Of a stretch of DNA of 21,075 nt, positions 1 through 8,519 are shown one piece after another. Position 1 is the first letter of the stretch; the number at the start of each line of letters is the position of its first letter. A model generated the notes under the pieces. The model saw only the letters and a list, made by a program, of their open reading frames with translations. It ran no database searches and was not told the origin of the DNA. The stretch is from an uncultured Lachnospiraceae bacterium (GTDB lineage Bacteria > Bacillota > Clostridia > Lachnospirales > Lachnospiraceae): the NCBI GenBank assembly GCA_900554205.1, contig USGM01000057.1, forward strand, positions 1-21,075, in the 5' to 3' direction. The position numbers and the translations under genes are program-made.

Positions 1-915
1 CTCCAGTGGCATCCGGCATTTTATGCGGGAGTGCAGCTCGAACTGGAGAAGGAGGCGGGAGAGCTCATCTTTGATAATGAGCATCAGCTGGGGACAAAGC
101 CCAGAGAGATTGATGTGCTGATTATTAAGAAGACATCAGATTATCAGGTGCAGAAAAACATCGGCAGGATGTTCCGGCGGTACAACATCGTGGAGTATAA
201 GAGTCCCGGAGACTATCTTAGCATCAATGATTTTTACATGGGCTGCGCCTATGTCTGCCTGTATAAGGTAGACACGGCAATGGAGGATGAACGCAAGATA
301 GGAGAGATTACCCTGACCTTTGCGGCAGCAAAGTATCCGAGGAAGCTGATCGCGCATCTGTCGAAGGAGCGCGGGTACAGCGTGGAGGAAGCGGAGCAGG
401 GGATATACTATGTGAGGGGAGCGTTCATCCCGATCCAGATCCTTGTCCTTTCAAGGCTGTCGGAAAAGGAGAACCTGTGGCTGCGGGTGCTGTCCAACGA
501 ATTGAAGGAAAAGGAGATTGCGGGACGTGCGCTGGCGGAATACAGAAAGCATCAGAATAACGGACTGTACAGCAGCGTGATTGACATCATGATTCGTGCG
601 AACCGGAAGCGGTTTGTGAAGGAGGGAAGCGTAATGAGTGAAGAATTTGAAAGCCTGTTAAACGAGAAGCTTGCAATGCGGGAGGAGCGGGGGCGAAGCA
701 TCGGTCTCCGCGAGGGACGGATTGAAGGAAGACTTGAAGGAAAACTTGAAGGAAAACTTGAAGGAAAACTTGAGGGGAGACTTGAAGGACAACTCGAGGG
801 AAAACGTACAACTGCCGTGAATCTACAGAAAATCAACATGCCCATTGAGCAGATCGCGCAGATTGTTGAGGAGAGCCTTGAGACAGTGGAGCAGTGGTTG
901 GCGGGGGCATCATAA
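1..915 (+). CDS. Rpn-like PD-(D/E)XK nuclease-fold protein, 5' end missing
   Basis: The frame is open from base 1, so the gene starts upstream; the GTG at 31 is only an internal codon, and the residues before it (QWHPAFYAG) fit the same family. I recognise the family as the Rpn/PDDEXK-like proteins that are abundant in Lachnospiraceae and often misnamed in databases. Counting from codon 31, Asp28 (in EIDVLIIKK) and Glu55-x-Lys57 (in EYKSP) have the spacing of a PD-(D/E)XK core. About residues 229-258 are a four-residue G-[RKQ]-[IL]-E repeat, followed by a short helical C-terminus. Members are thought to act as nucleases or to help recombination and are often linked to mobile DNA; here that is family knowledge, not seen. 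A terminator follows directly, so the gene is probably unrelated to the secretion operon. Activity is unproven. Confidence 0.75.
   Translation, partial: LQWHPAFYAGVQLELEKEAGELIFDNEHQLGTKPREIDVLIIKKTSDYQVQKNIGRMFRRYNIVEYKSPGDYLSINDFYMGCAYVCLYKVDTAMEDERKIGEITLTFAAAKYPRKLIAHLSKERGYSVEEAEQGIYYVRGAFIPIQILVLSRLSEKENLWLRVLSNELKEKEIAGRALAEYRKHQNNGLYSSVIDIMIRANRKRFVKEGSVMSEEFESLLNEKLAMREERGRSIGLREGRIEGRLEGKLEGKLEGKLEGRLEGQLEGKRTTAVNLQKINMPIEQIAQIVEESLETVEQWLAGAS
715..804 (+). repeat. In-frame 12-bp tandem repeat (G-x-[IL]-E)
   Basis: About seven and a half copies of a 12-bp unit close to GGAAAACTTGAA encode consecutive G-R/K/Q-I/L-E tetrapeptides. The middle three copies are nearly identical in DNA, and the outer ones have drifted. 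Because the unit is a multiple of three, slippage would change linker length without breaking the frame. Confidence 0.9.
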
Positions 916-932
916 GGGAGAAAATGAAAACA

Positions 933-979
933 GGGTGTAGTATCGGCTTTTGAAGGTTGAGCGGATACTACACCTTTTT
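933..979. terminator. Rho-independent terminator, probably bidirectional
   Basis: A perfect 11-bp stem pairs 934-944 (GGTGTAGTATC) with 964-974 (GATACTACACC) across a 19-nt loop, followed by TTTTT on the plus strand. On the minus strand the stem is followed by a T-rich stretch (complement of 921-932). It can therefore stop both the leftmost gene and the convergent minus-strand regulator. Confidence 0.85.
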
Positions 980-992
980 ATAATTTAATGAT

Positions 993-1235
993 CTAATCGG
1001 AATCAATATAGCGGATGATATCTCCCGGTGTGCATTCCAGTACAAAACAGATCCGTGCAAGAACATCCGCGTCTATTTTTTCTACACTTCCTTTATACCA
1101 TTTATCGACTACCTCGAATCGTGCATTGATAGCTCGCGCCAAGGCGTTCCGGCTAATTCCCCTGTCATCCATAATGGTTCTTATATCTATTATAATTTTA
1201 CCGTATTGACTAATTGTATATATTTCGTTTTTCAT
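993..1235 (-). CDS. Small XRE/Cro-CI family transcriptional regulator
   Basis: This 80-residue protein is essentially a single helix-turn-helix domain of the Cro/CI type. The recognisable pattern runs through MDDRGISRNALARAINARFEVVDKW (residues about 22-46) and ends in LARICFVLECTPGDIIRYI, which is the usual close of the HTH_26/YozG-like family. There is no extra sensing or oligomerisation domain. It is transcribed away from the response regulator across a 120-bp divergent region, so it is a candidate local repressor of itself and possibly of the downstream operon; that role is inferred. The ATG at 1235 has only a weak purine-rich site upstream (GATGGGG). Confidence 0.85.
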   Translation of the reverse strand: MKNEIYTISQYGKIIIDIRTIMDDRGISRNALARAINARFEVVDKWYKGSVEKIDADVLARICFVLECTPGDIIRYIDSD

Positions 1236-1355
1236 TGATATACCCCATCTTTAATACTAGCTGAAAAGTAACTACTTGACGAACCTCATGATGATAGTTA
1301 CTATATACATAGTAAAACATACAATTATCAAATAACCGGATAAGGAGATTGAGAT
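1236..1355. promoter_or_regulatory. Divergent promoter region with dyad operator candidate
   Basis: Rightward, TTGACG (1276-1281), 17 bp, then TACTAT (1299-1304) form a plausible sigma-A promoter for the response regulator. Leftward, TTGATA (minus strand, 1326-1331), 18 bp, then TATATA (1302-1307) is a weaker candidate for the XRE gene. The two -10 elements overlap and are covered by a perfect 7-bp inverted repeat TTACTAT-N4-ATAGTAA (1298-1315). A second dyad AAGTA-N2-TACTT lies at 1266-1277, abutting the rightward -35 element. AAGGAG at 1342-1347 is the ribosome site of the next gene. These are pattern matches only. Confidence 0.5.
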
Positions 1356-2078
1356 ATGAAAACGGCAGTTTGTGACGACGATGAGCTGTTCCTTGAACGG
1401 ATTAAGAACATGCTCCAGACCTATCCAGAGGTCAGCGCTTGCGATACCTATAATGATATAAACGCACTGTTTGACAAAATCGACGTGGGAATGAGATATG
1501 ACCTGGTCTTTATGGATGTTGAATGGAAGACGCAGAAGGAAGATGGGATTCAATATGCAGCCCGCCTTTCGGCACAATATCCGGATATGCAGATTATCTT
1601 TGTCACGGCTTATAATGACAGATTTTCACAGAAAATATTCTGGCAGCCAGTGAATCTATGCGGTTATCTTGTAAAACCGGTGTCCGAGGAAAATCTGTCA
1701 GTGCTGTTAAAAAAGGCGGAGAGCAACTGTCTGGCGAACAGAAGCAACACTCTGATCGTCCAATATAAAGGCACCGCGGAAAGGATATCCTGCAACAGTA
1801 TTTTATACTTGGAGAGCAGAGCCCACCAGATATGGATCTATACACTGACGGGAACAATCATGGTCTATGAAAAACTGGATGAATATGAGAAGTGTTTAAA
1901 GGATGGTTTCCTTCGCGCGCATAAAAGTTATCTTGTCAATATGCAGTATATCAGGCGGATTGATCGAAAGGGTGTTATTTTGCAAAACGGTGTCATTCTG
2001 CCTGTCAGCAAGTCCCGTTTTCAGGGGGCAAGAGAGAGCTATTTTCACTTTATGAGAACGGAACTACAGACGATTTGA
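1356..2078 (+). CDS. LytTR-type response regulator (AgrA/LytR class)
   Basis: This 240-residue protein has a receiver domain (residues 1-120) followed by a LytTR DNA-binding domain (about 133-235). The receiver has the acidic cluster Asp7-Asp9, the phospho-acceptor Asp54 in VFMDVE, Thr84 in IIFVTAY and Lys107 in YLVKPV, so it looks fully competent. The LytTR part contains ILYLESRAHQIWIY and FLRAHKSYLVNMQYI, which are typical of AgrA/VirR-like regulators that bind direct repeats. AAGGAG lies 8 nt before the ATG. It is followed closely by two GHKL-type kinase genes, so it forms a peptide- or envelope-sensing two-component module upstream of the secretion genes. Control of the secretion operon is an inference from position. 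No convincing LytTR direct repeat was found by eye. Confidence 0.93.
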   Translation: MKTAVCDDDELFLERIKNMLQTYPEVSACDTYNDINALFDKIDVGMRYDLVFMDVEWKTQKEDGIQYAARLSAQYPDMQIIFVTAYNDRFSQKIFWQPVNLCGYLVKPVSEENLSVLLKKAESNCLANRSNTLIVQYKGTAERISCNSILYLESRAHQIWIYTLTGTIMVYEKLDEYEKCLKDGFLRAHKSYLVNMQYIRRIDRKGVILQNGVILPVSKSRFQGARESYFHFMRTELQTI

Positions 2079-2081
2079 AAC

Positions 2082-2087
2082 AGGTGG
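2082..2087 (+). promoter_or_regulatory. Ribosome site that decides a TTG start
   Basis: AGGTGG lies 8 nt before the TTG at 2096. The longer reading from the TTG at 2075 has no purine-rich site in front of it and would overlap the preceding gene, so the 2096 start is preferred. Confidence 0.6.
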
Positions 2088-2095
2088 TACATATT

Positions 2096-2926
2096 TTGAA
2101 AAAAATACAGTTTATCAGAACCGGTTGGGGCTTTGGCTTTGTATTGCTCAGCCAGATATGGCTTGTAATTGCTACCAACGCAATCTCGGAAAAAATGTGG
2201 ATGAGTATAGCGGTGTGTGCCGCGACGGATGGCTTTTATATATGGATCATATGGAGACAAAAAAGAATCCGCAAAATCCGATCGGAACTGCAAAAGACGG
2301 AAACTGCATGGAGGATTGAGCAGGAACATTATCAGCAGATTGAGACGAGAAGAGCGGAACTTGCAAAGATAAGGCGAGAGATAACAGATTATTTTTCTGT
2401 GATGGAAGAATATATGCAGGATGCAAAGTATGACAGAATGGATATCCTGCTTGACCGACTGGTGGAGTATGTTGCTGCCACAAAGGAATATATTTACTGC
2501 GGTGATCCTATCGTCAATGCGATCCTTTCGGAAAATGAGAAGAAATGCAGGGAGATGCACATTGAGCTTTCGTATGAATTCGGAATTCCCAGCCCATTGC
2601 AGATGAATCCCGTCGCTGTCTGCAGTATGTTTTCAAATCTGATGCGAAATGCGATAGCAGCGGCAGAGGAAAGCAGCAGGGAAACTTCGGGAGCATTTGT
2701 TGACATAAAGGCAATCACCAGAGGGGACTACCTTCATATTGTGGTAAAAAACAGTTATCTGTCAACGGCGAAAAAGAGGGACAGACGGGGATATGGCAGA
2801 GAAATTCTGCGTGAGCTTGCCGACAGGTACCATGGAGAAATGAAGACGGAGGCGGACGGAAAAATATATAAGGTCTATTTTACTGCAGAGAACAGAGAGG
2901 AACAACAAGATGTTTCATTTAGTTAA
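2096..2926 (+). CDS. GHKL histidine-kinase-like protein lacking the phospho-acceptor His
   Basis: About 276 residues from the TTG at 2096. Two hydrophobic segments (roughly residues 8-25 and 32-50) anchor it, a coiled coil follows, then a dimerisation segment and a GHKL ATPase domain. The ATPase looks intact: N-box SNLMRNAIAAAEE with Asn181 and Asn185, and a G-box RRGYGREIL near residues 231-239. The His box is degenerate. Where relatives and the next gene read IRHDLNEH, this protein reads IRREITDY, so Arg94 sits at the phospho-acceptor position. It therefore cannot autophosphorylate in the usual way. The segment EQxHYxxIExRxxELAKIR is shared with the next protein, showing the two are paralogues. 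It overlaps the next gene by 17 nt. It may supply ATPase activity in trans to its neighbour. Confidence 0.85.
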   Translation: MKKIQFIRTGWGFGFVLLSQIWLVIATNAISEKMWMSIAVCAATDGFYIWIIWRQKRIRKIRSELQKTETAWRIEQEHYQQIETRRAELAKIRREITDYFSVMEEYMQDAKYDRMDILLDRLVEYVAATKEYIYCGDPIVNAILSENEKKCREMHIELSYEFGIPSPLQMNPVAVCSMFSNLMRNAIAAAEESSRETSGAFVDIKAITRGDYLHIVVKNSYLSTAKKRDRRGYGREILRELADRYHGEMKTEADGKIYKVYFTAENREEQQDVSFS

Positions 2927-3833
2927 TTACAGCCTGTGGATGATGATGCTTGCTGTTGACAGCATCATAACAGGTTATGCCTTTGAACCGAAGAGGAAGG
3001 ATATGTCCAGATGGAAATGTATTGTGGGCATGATGATGTCAGAGTTTCCACCGATGATGTTCAAACTGATGGCAGGACAGAATGAAGTGTGGAGATTGGC
3101 AGGTCTGGGGATGATGGTGGGGGTTGTCCTCTGCTATATGCATTTTTTTATGGAGGGATACTTTTGGGAAAAGGCATTGTTTCGGCTGATGATCGTGGCA
3201 TGTATGTTTGTCGCGGAGATCGTGGCGCAGTTGATTCTGTATCAGGATATGCGCACCCACCCGGACGAGCTTGTCTTTGGCACTCCGCTGATGACGGTGT
3301 TGAATGCCTGTATCTTTGTCATGGCATGCTTTTTCTGTGTGATCTGCCTGATAATAAAAAGAGGATGGAACGGCAGACCAACTTATCGCACGGGGGCTTT
3401 CTATGCATTCTGCCTTTTTCCCATCAGTCAGATTTTGTTGATGATTGAATTAAATACACGTCTTTATAAGGGAAGAACCTTTGAAACGCACTTTGCGGCG
3501 GGGGCAGTTCTTTTCATTGTGTTTGCGGATGTTTTTTTTATATATGTTCTGCTGAGACAACAGGAAATGTATGAATTGGAGGAAAGGCTGTGCAAGCTGG
3601 AGGAGGAATATGCGATCGAGCAGAATCATTACCGCGAAATAGAGAGCAGGAATGAAGAGCTTGCAAAGATCCGCCATGATCTGAATGAACATCTGATCAT
3701 AATGAAAGAGCTTTTGCGTAGAGGAGAATATGAGCAGATGAGAAAAATGCTGAGTACGCTGAAGGAGAGTGTACAGGAAACGCCTGTGTCATTTTTGCTC
3801 CTTTTTGGTCTGTTTTTGGCGAAGTGGTTGTAG
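2910..3833 (+). CDS. Polytopic histidine-kinase-like sensor lacking the ATPase domain
   Basis: This 307-residue protein has six or seven hydrophobic segments between residues about 3 and 214, as in AgrC/ComD-type peptide sensors. A coiled coil and an intact His box, ELAKIRHDLNEHLIIM with His256, follow. Only 51 residues come after the His, ending in a hydrophobic FLLLFGLFLAKWL. No N-box or G-box is present, and the 87 bases before EssC cannot hold a 130-residue ATPase domain in any frame. It is thus complementary to the preceding protein, which has the ATPase but no His. The odd hydrophobic tail suggests a deletion joined the frame to unrelated sequence. It may be a decaying kinase or half of a split heterodimeric kinase; I cannot tell which. 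AGAGG precedes the ATG. Confidence 0.82.
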   Translation: MFHLVNYSLWMMMLAVDSIITGYAFEPKRKDMSRWKCIVGMMMSEFPPMMFKLMAGQNEVWRLAGLGMMVGVVLCYMHFFMEGYFWEKALFRLMIVACMFVAEIVAQLILYQDMRTHPDELVFGTPLMTVLNACIFVMACFFCVICLIIKRGWNGRPTYRTGAFYAFCLFPISQILLMIELNTRLYKGRTFETHFAAGAVLFIVFADVFFIYVLLRQQEMYELEERLCKLEEEYAIEQNHYREIESRNEELAKIRHDLNEHLIIMKELLRRGEYEQMRKMLSTLKESVQETPVSFLLLFGLFLAKWL

Positions 3834-3920
3834 AGATGGATACAGATTGTACAATAGCATTGATATGCGGATGGCTGCATGTGAAAGAGCTGCAAAAGTG
3901 AAAAATATGAGAGGAACAGT
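3828..3920 (+). promoter_or_regulatory. Short gap before essC with a weak promoter candidate
   Basis: TTGTAG (3828-3833), 16 bp, then TACAAT (3850-3855) is a weak sigma-A match; the -10 lies inside the palindrome TTGTACAA. AGAGG at about 3910-3914 is the essC ribosome site. The other two frames hold 25-47 codon open stretches without recognisable kinase motifs. This could give essC some transcription independent of the two-component genes. Confidence 0.25.
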
Positions 3921-6900
3921 ATGAAAAAACAAATTTTGTATTTTAATTTTGAGGATAAAATATTTGAGTATCCGCTGCCGGCTTTAAATAACCGGAGACA
4001 CAGCTTTGATCTGTCAGCATATACAGCATATCCCTGTGTCATCAGCTTTGAAGTATGGGATGACATCTGGTTTATTAAGAGGACGGACAATTACGAGGTG
4101 GCGGTTGATGGCTATGAGTATAATACCATACGGCTGGATACGGGGTTGCTGCTTCACGTCCGGTTAAAAAACCAGGATGAAATATTTACGGTCATGGTTC
4201 TGGATCAAAGTATGGAAATCACGGAATTCAGAAAGTACAGCATGGCAGGGAAAAGTGAGGTGACAATCGGTGCTGATCCGTCATCCGATATTTTTATTTC
4301 TGAGGAGTATGTGAGCCGTAAACATGCTGTCATAATCAGAAAGCCGGACGGTCTGTATATTAAGGATAGCAGTAAAAACGGCACCTTTCTGAACGGACAA
4401 CGTCTGTTGAGCACAATGAAGCTCATGTGTTTTGATGAAATATACATATTAGGGGTAAAGCTTGTCTGTCTGGGAGACATCATTGCGGTGAATCATCTGG
4501 CATCCGTTTCTACTGCGCTGTCTGAGGTAGACACTGTGACGCAGTCGTTTTCAGTGAGCGATATCGTGGAGGAACAGACAGAGAATGACGGTTATTTTAC
4601 AAGGGCGCCCCGCAATATGGAACCGCTTGTTGAGGCAGCGGTGGAAATTGAAGCACCGCCCTCGAATCAGAAGCAGAAGCAACAGCCGCTTTTGTTTATT
4701 CTCGGTCCTTCGGTAACGATGCCGTTGCCTATCATGCTGTCGGTTTTATTCAATATGTACAGCAATTCCGGTGGACCAGGGATTTCCATGTATTTCGGAA
4801 CCTTGATTTCTGTGTTTGCATCGGCATTTGTCGGAGCAATGTGGGCACTCGCCCATCAGCAGTATAACAAAAAAGAAGCGCGGGAGACAGAGAAGCTCAG
4901 AGTTCAGGGATATAAAAAATACATCAGCCAAAATGAACAATTGCTGGAGGCAAGGCACAAATACAATAAGCAGCTTTTGGAACAGCAATATCTGAGCACG
5001 GCTGAGCTGTTGCGCATTCCGGAGGAAAATCGTGCTCTTTTGTGGAACAGAAATGTGAATCATAAAGATTTTCTGGTGATCAGGCTGGGAAAAGGACAGA
5101 TCGAGTTTCCCGGTAAGATTGCGATTCCCAAGGAACGTTTTTCTCTTTCGGAGGACGAACTGGCGAGCCTGCCCTATGAACTGTATAACAAATTTCACTA
5201 CATGCAGGATGCCGTTTCGACGATTAACCTGCGTGAAAATAAATTGATCGGTGTAGTGGGAAAGCCGGATGAGGTGATGCAGCTTGCACAGGTAATCGCC
5301 ATACAGACCGCTGCGCTACATTGCTACACGGATGTCAAAATAGCGTTCCTGTACAATCAGCATGAACGTGAACAGGCAGAATGGATGAAATGGCTGCCGC
5401 ATACTTTCTCGAGCGACAAAAAAGTCAGATATATGGCTGCGGATAATTATTCTTACCAGAATGTTCTGTTTGAACTTACAGGCGAGCTGCGCAACAGAGA
5501 GGAAAAGATGGAGAGCGACAGCGGCAATGCACAGCTCTTACCACATTTTATTGTATTCAGCACAGAAAAGGAGATTCTGGAAAAAGAAGCGATTTACTCC
5601 TATATGATTAATTCGCGGGATTACGGCTTCACCTTTGTCCTTCTCTACGGGGAAATGGACAGGCTTCCCAACGAATGTACCCGCATCATACAGTGTGACG
5701 ACAGCTACACTGGAGTTTATGCATTGAATAAAAACAAAAACGCGACGAACGAGATTACCTTCGATATTGTTCGGACGTTCGAGGCGGAGGAGTTCGCAAG
5801 GAAGCTGAGCGGCATTTATGTGAATGAGAATTCCGGCGGCGAGATTCCGACCATGATTGATTTCATGGAAATGATGCAGATCGGCAGGGTGGAGCAGTGG
5901 GATCTGATCAAACATTACAAGGAAAACAGAGCATATGAGAGCATTCGGTCTCTGGTGGGACTGACGCACGGAAATAAACCGATGTATCTCGACATTCATG
6001 AAAAAAAGCACGGCCCGCACGGATTGGTTGCCGGTACGACAGGCTCGGGAAAAAGTGAGACCATCATGACCTTTATCCTGTCGCTGGCAATGAATTATCA
6101 TCCCGACGAAGTTGCGTTCGTGCTGATTGACTATAAGGGTGGCGGAATGGCTGCTCCATTTATCGGAATGCCGCACACAGCGGGTACGATCACCAATATC
6201 GGGAACAGTGACGAGACGGAAAGCATTGACGAGAACCAGACAAGGAGAGCGCTCATCTCCATCAAAAGTGAGATCAGGCGCCGCCAGAAGATTTTTAATA
6301 AATATAAGGTAAACCATATTGATTCGTACATCCGGCTGTACAGAGATGAACAGGCGGAGGAGCCGGTGCCGCATCTTATCATTATTTCCGATGAGTTTGC
6401 GGAACTGAAAAAGGAGCAGCCGGAATTTATCAAGGAGCTGGTAAGTGCTGCCAGAGTGGGGAGAAGTCTCGGAATCCACCTGATTCTGGCGACGCAGAAG
6501 CCTGCGGGTGTGGTTGACGATGAGATATGGAGCAATTCGAGGTTTAAGATATGTCTGCGCGTTCAGGATAAGCAGGACAGCATCGGTATGCTGAAGAGAC
6601 CGGAGGCTGCCGCCTTGACCGGGACCGGACGCGCGTATCTTCAGATAGGAAATGACGAGATCTTTGAACTGTTTCAGTCTGGCTATGCAGGGGCGGCATA
6701 TGAGCCCAAGGAGGAGATTGAACTGTCACAGCACAACGAAGTTTCCATGATCGGTCTGGACGGCAGCCGCCTTGTGACTCCGAGGAAAAAGAAGAATCAG
6801 GGGGCATCCAGTCAGCTGGATGCATGTATCCATTACATTTCCCGAATGGCGGAGGAAAACAATATCCATCCTGCGAAGCCCCTTTGGATGCCACCGCTTC

Positions 6901-8519
6901 CGGAGATGCTTTATCTGGAAGAGGTGGAGGAGAAATACCCGCTGCCGGAGGATGGAATATGTGCGGTCTACGGACTGGTGGATCAACCTGAACTGCAAAA
7001 GCAGTATCCGGCAATCATTGACTTTATGTCAACCGCGAACCTGTTGATCCTGGGAAATATCGGAATGGGAAAGACGACACTGCTTCAGACGATTCTGTTT
7101 TCTCTGGCAACGAGGTACAGTGCGGAGGATGTCACGATCTATTGCATGGATTTCTCCAGCAGAACCTTTAAGATATTCAACCGGCTTCCTCACTGCGGAG
7201 GCGTTGCATTCCCGGAGGAGGACGAAGCAGTAGGCAGGATGATCAGCCTGATCTCTGAACTGATGGATGAGAGACGGCATACCTTTGAGGAGGCAGGAGT
7301 AGGAAGCTACCGCGAATACCGGACGATCAGCAGAATTCCTCTGATCCTGCTCTGTATTGATAACTATGCAATGTTCAAGGAACTGTATGACGAGGAACGG
7401 TTGACGCTGTTGCTCAGGGAAGGTTCGAAGTACGGCATTCAGGTTGTTGTGACGGCAAACGGCGTCAATGATCTGAACTATCGGATGCGGCAGAATTTTT
7501 CGGACACTATACCTCTGTATCTGGGTGAGAAGGGAAAATATCTCGATGCGTTCGGTGTGACTCCCGAGTTCCTGCCCGGCAATTATAAAGGGCGTGGACT
7601 GCTTTGTGCGGATGGCGTTGTGGAATTCCAGACAGCGCTGGCGGTACATGCTGAAAACGAAGTCGAACGCAACCGCATGATCGTTGAAAGGTTTAATCGG
7701 ATGGCGGAAGAGGACGGAAACGTATCGGTAAAACGGGTCAGAACGATTCCAAAGGAAGAGAGCTACGAGAACTTTGCTTTGAAGCCGGAATTCGCAGACT
7801 GTATTCCGCTGGGATACAATGTGGACGATCTGGAACCCGAAAGGATTTCGTTCAAGGAGTTTTTCTGCTACACCGTCATCACAACAACGATAAAGTCCGT
7901 GCGCGCTTTCTCGGAGAACTTATTATATGCCTGCAAGCGTCTGAACATAGAGACGATTCAGGTTTCCGCAGAAAGACGCGCGGGAGAAGGGCAGGTGTAT
8001 CTCGGAGAGTATGAAGCGATCGTAAAGTTTGAAATGAGTCTGAAACAGGAATTTGCGGCAAGAAGTCTGTTCGCAAAAGAACAATGCGCCGGACTGACAG
8101 AGGAAGAAAAGCTTGAAAAGATAACGGAGCATTTCGGAAGAAAGGTTGTTCTCATTGAAAATCTGGCGGATTTTGCGGAAAGCCTGTACGAAAATTACGG
8201 GGATGCGGAAAAGCCTGCTCCGCTGATGGAACTGCTGCTGAAAAAGGGTCAGGGACTTGGCATCTATTTCTTCTCATTTGTGGAGAATGGCAGACGGGGA
8301 GCCTATGCAGAACTTGCAGTGTACAGAATTTTCACGGAATACCGCACGGGAATCTGTTTTGGAGGAAAGCTGGATCAGCAGAGAGTGTTTGACTTTGATC
8401 TGCCGGAGCTGCCTTTGCGTAAACTGATGAAGCCTACCGATTACAATGTCGGCAGCTTTGTGGAGGATAATCAATTTAAGCAGATTTATATGCCGTTGAA
8501 GGGAGGGAAGGAAGTATGA
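3921..8519 (+). CDS. essC: EssC-type T7SSb translocase ATPase (FHA-FtsK/SpoIIIE)
   Basis: This 1532-residue protein is the motor of the type VIIb system, close to the usual length. Residues 1-90 resemble the first, divergent FHA-like domain of the family. A canonical FHA domain follows (about 100-185) with Ser132-x-x-His135 and NGTFLNG at 153-159. Two membrane segments lie near 256-277 and 290-311. The first FtsK/SpoIIIE domain has Walker A GTTGSGKS (705-712, Lys711), the loop DYKGGGMA after Asp737, and Walker B HLIIISDE (Asp824, Glu825). The second has Walker A GNIGMGKT (1045-1052) and Walker B LILLCIDN, where Asn1148 replaces the usual acidic partner. A third, C-terminal ATPase-like region (about 1290-1532) has no Walker A. 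The last 4 bases overlap the next gene (ATGA). It acts in the membrane, recognising WXG100 substrates through its C-terminal ATPase domains. Confidence 0.97.
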   Translation: MKKQILYFNFEDKIFEYPLPALNNRRHSFDLSAYTAYPCVISFEVWDDIWFIKRTDNYEVAVDGYEYNTIRLDTGLLLHVRLKNQDEIFTVMVLDQSMEITEFRKYSMAGKSEVTIGADPSSDIFISEEYVSRKHAVIIRKPDGLYIKDSSKNGTFLNGQRLLSTMKLMCFDEIYILGVKLVCLGDIIAVNHLASVSTALSEVDTVTQSFSVSDIVEEQTENDGYFTRAPRNMEPLVEAAVEIEAPPSNQKQKQQPLLFILGPSVTMPLPIMLSVLFNMYSNSGGPGISMYFGTLISVFASAFVGAMWALAHQQYNKKEARETEKLRVQGYKKYISQNEQLLEARHKYNKQLLEQQYLSTAELLRIPEENRALLWNRNVNHKDFLVIRLGKGQIEFPGKIAIPKERFSLSEDELASLPYELYNKFHYMQDAVSTINLRENKLIGVVGKPDEVMQLAQVIAIQTAALHCYTDVKIAFLYNQHEREQAEWMKWLPHTFSSDKKVRYMAADNYSYQNVLFELTGELRNREEKMESDSGNAQLLPHFIVFSTEKEILEKEAIYSYMINSRDYGFTFVLLYGEMDRLPNECTRIIQCDDSYTGVYALNKNKNATNEITFDIVRTFEAEEFARKLSGIYVNENSGGEIPTMIDFMEMMQIGRVEQWDLIKHYKENRAYESIRSLVGLTHGNKPMYLDIHEKKHGPHGLVAGTTGSGKSETIMTFILSLAMNYHPDEVAFVLIDYKGGGMAAPFIGMPHTAGTITNIGNSDETESIDENQTRRALISIKSEIRRRQKIFNKYKVNHIDSYIRLYRDEQAEEPVPHLIIISDEFAELKKEQPEFIKELVSAARVGRSLGIHLILATQKPAGVVDDEIWSNSRFKICLRVQDKQDSIGMLKRPEAAALTGTGRAYLQIGNDEIFELFQSGYAGAAYEPKEEIELSQHNEVSMIGLDGSRLVTPRKKKNQGASSQLDACIHYISRMAEENNIHPAKPLWMPPLPEMLYLEEVEEKYPLPEDGICAVYGLVDQPELQKQYPAIIDFMSTANLLILGNIGMGKTTLLQTILFSLATRYSAEDVTIYCMDFSSRTFKIFNRLPHCGGVAFPEEDEAVGRMISLISELMDERRHTFEEAGVGSYREYRTISRIPLILLCIDNYAMFKELYDEERLTLLLREGSKYGIQVVVTANGVNDLNYRMRQNFSDTIPLYLGEKGKYLDAFGVTPEFLPGNYKGRGLLCADGVVEFQTALAVHAENEVERNRMIVERFNRMAEEDGNVSVKRVRTIPKEESYENFALKPEFADCIPLGYNVDDLEPERISFKEFFCYTVITTTIKSVRAFSENLLYACKRLNIETIQVSAERRAGEGQVYLGEYEAIVKFEMSLKQEFAARSLFAKEQCAGLTEEEKLEKITEHFGRKVVLIENLADFAESLYENYGDAEKPAPLMELLLKKGQGLGIYFFSFVENGRRGAYAELAVYRIFTEYRTGICFGGKLDQQRVFDFDLPELPLRKLMKPTDYNVGSFVEDNQFKQIYMPLKGGKEV

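Noticed and set aside
715..804. Possible CRISPR array
   Set aside because: The unit is only 12 bp, tandem and without spacers, and it encodes an in-frame protein repeat.
552..845. Minus-strand open frame with a Phe-Pro-Ser-Ser repeat
   Set aside because: It is the antisense image of the 12-bp repeat in the nuclease-fold gene and has no ribosome site or family match.
1015..1209. Plus-strand open frame opposite the XRE gene
   Set aside because: The minus-strand frame encodes a recognisable helix-turn-helix; the plus-strand frame does not resemble any protein.
3782..3920. Frameshift that might restore the ATPase domain of the second kinase
   Set aside because: Both other frames were read; neither contains an N-box or G-box, and the space is far too short for the domain.
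5538..6479. Long minus-strand open frame within essC
   Set aside because: It is antisense to the Walker motifs of EssC, starts without a ribosome site and resembles no family.
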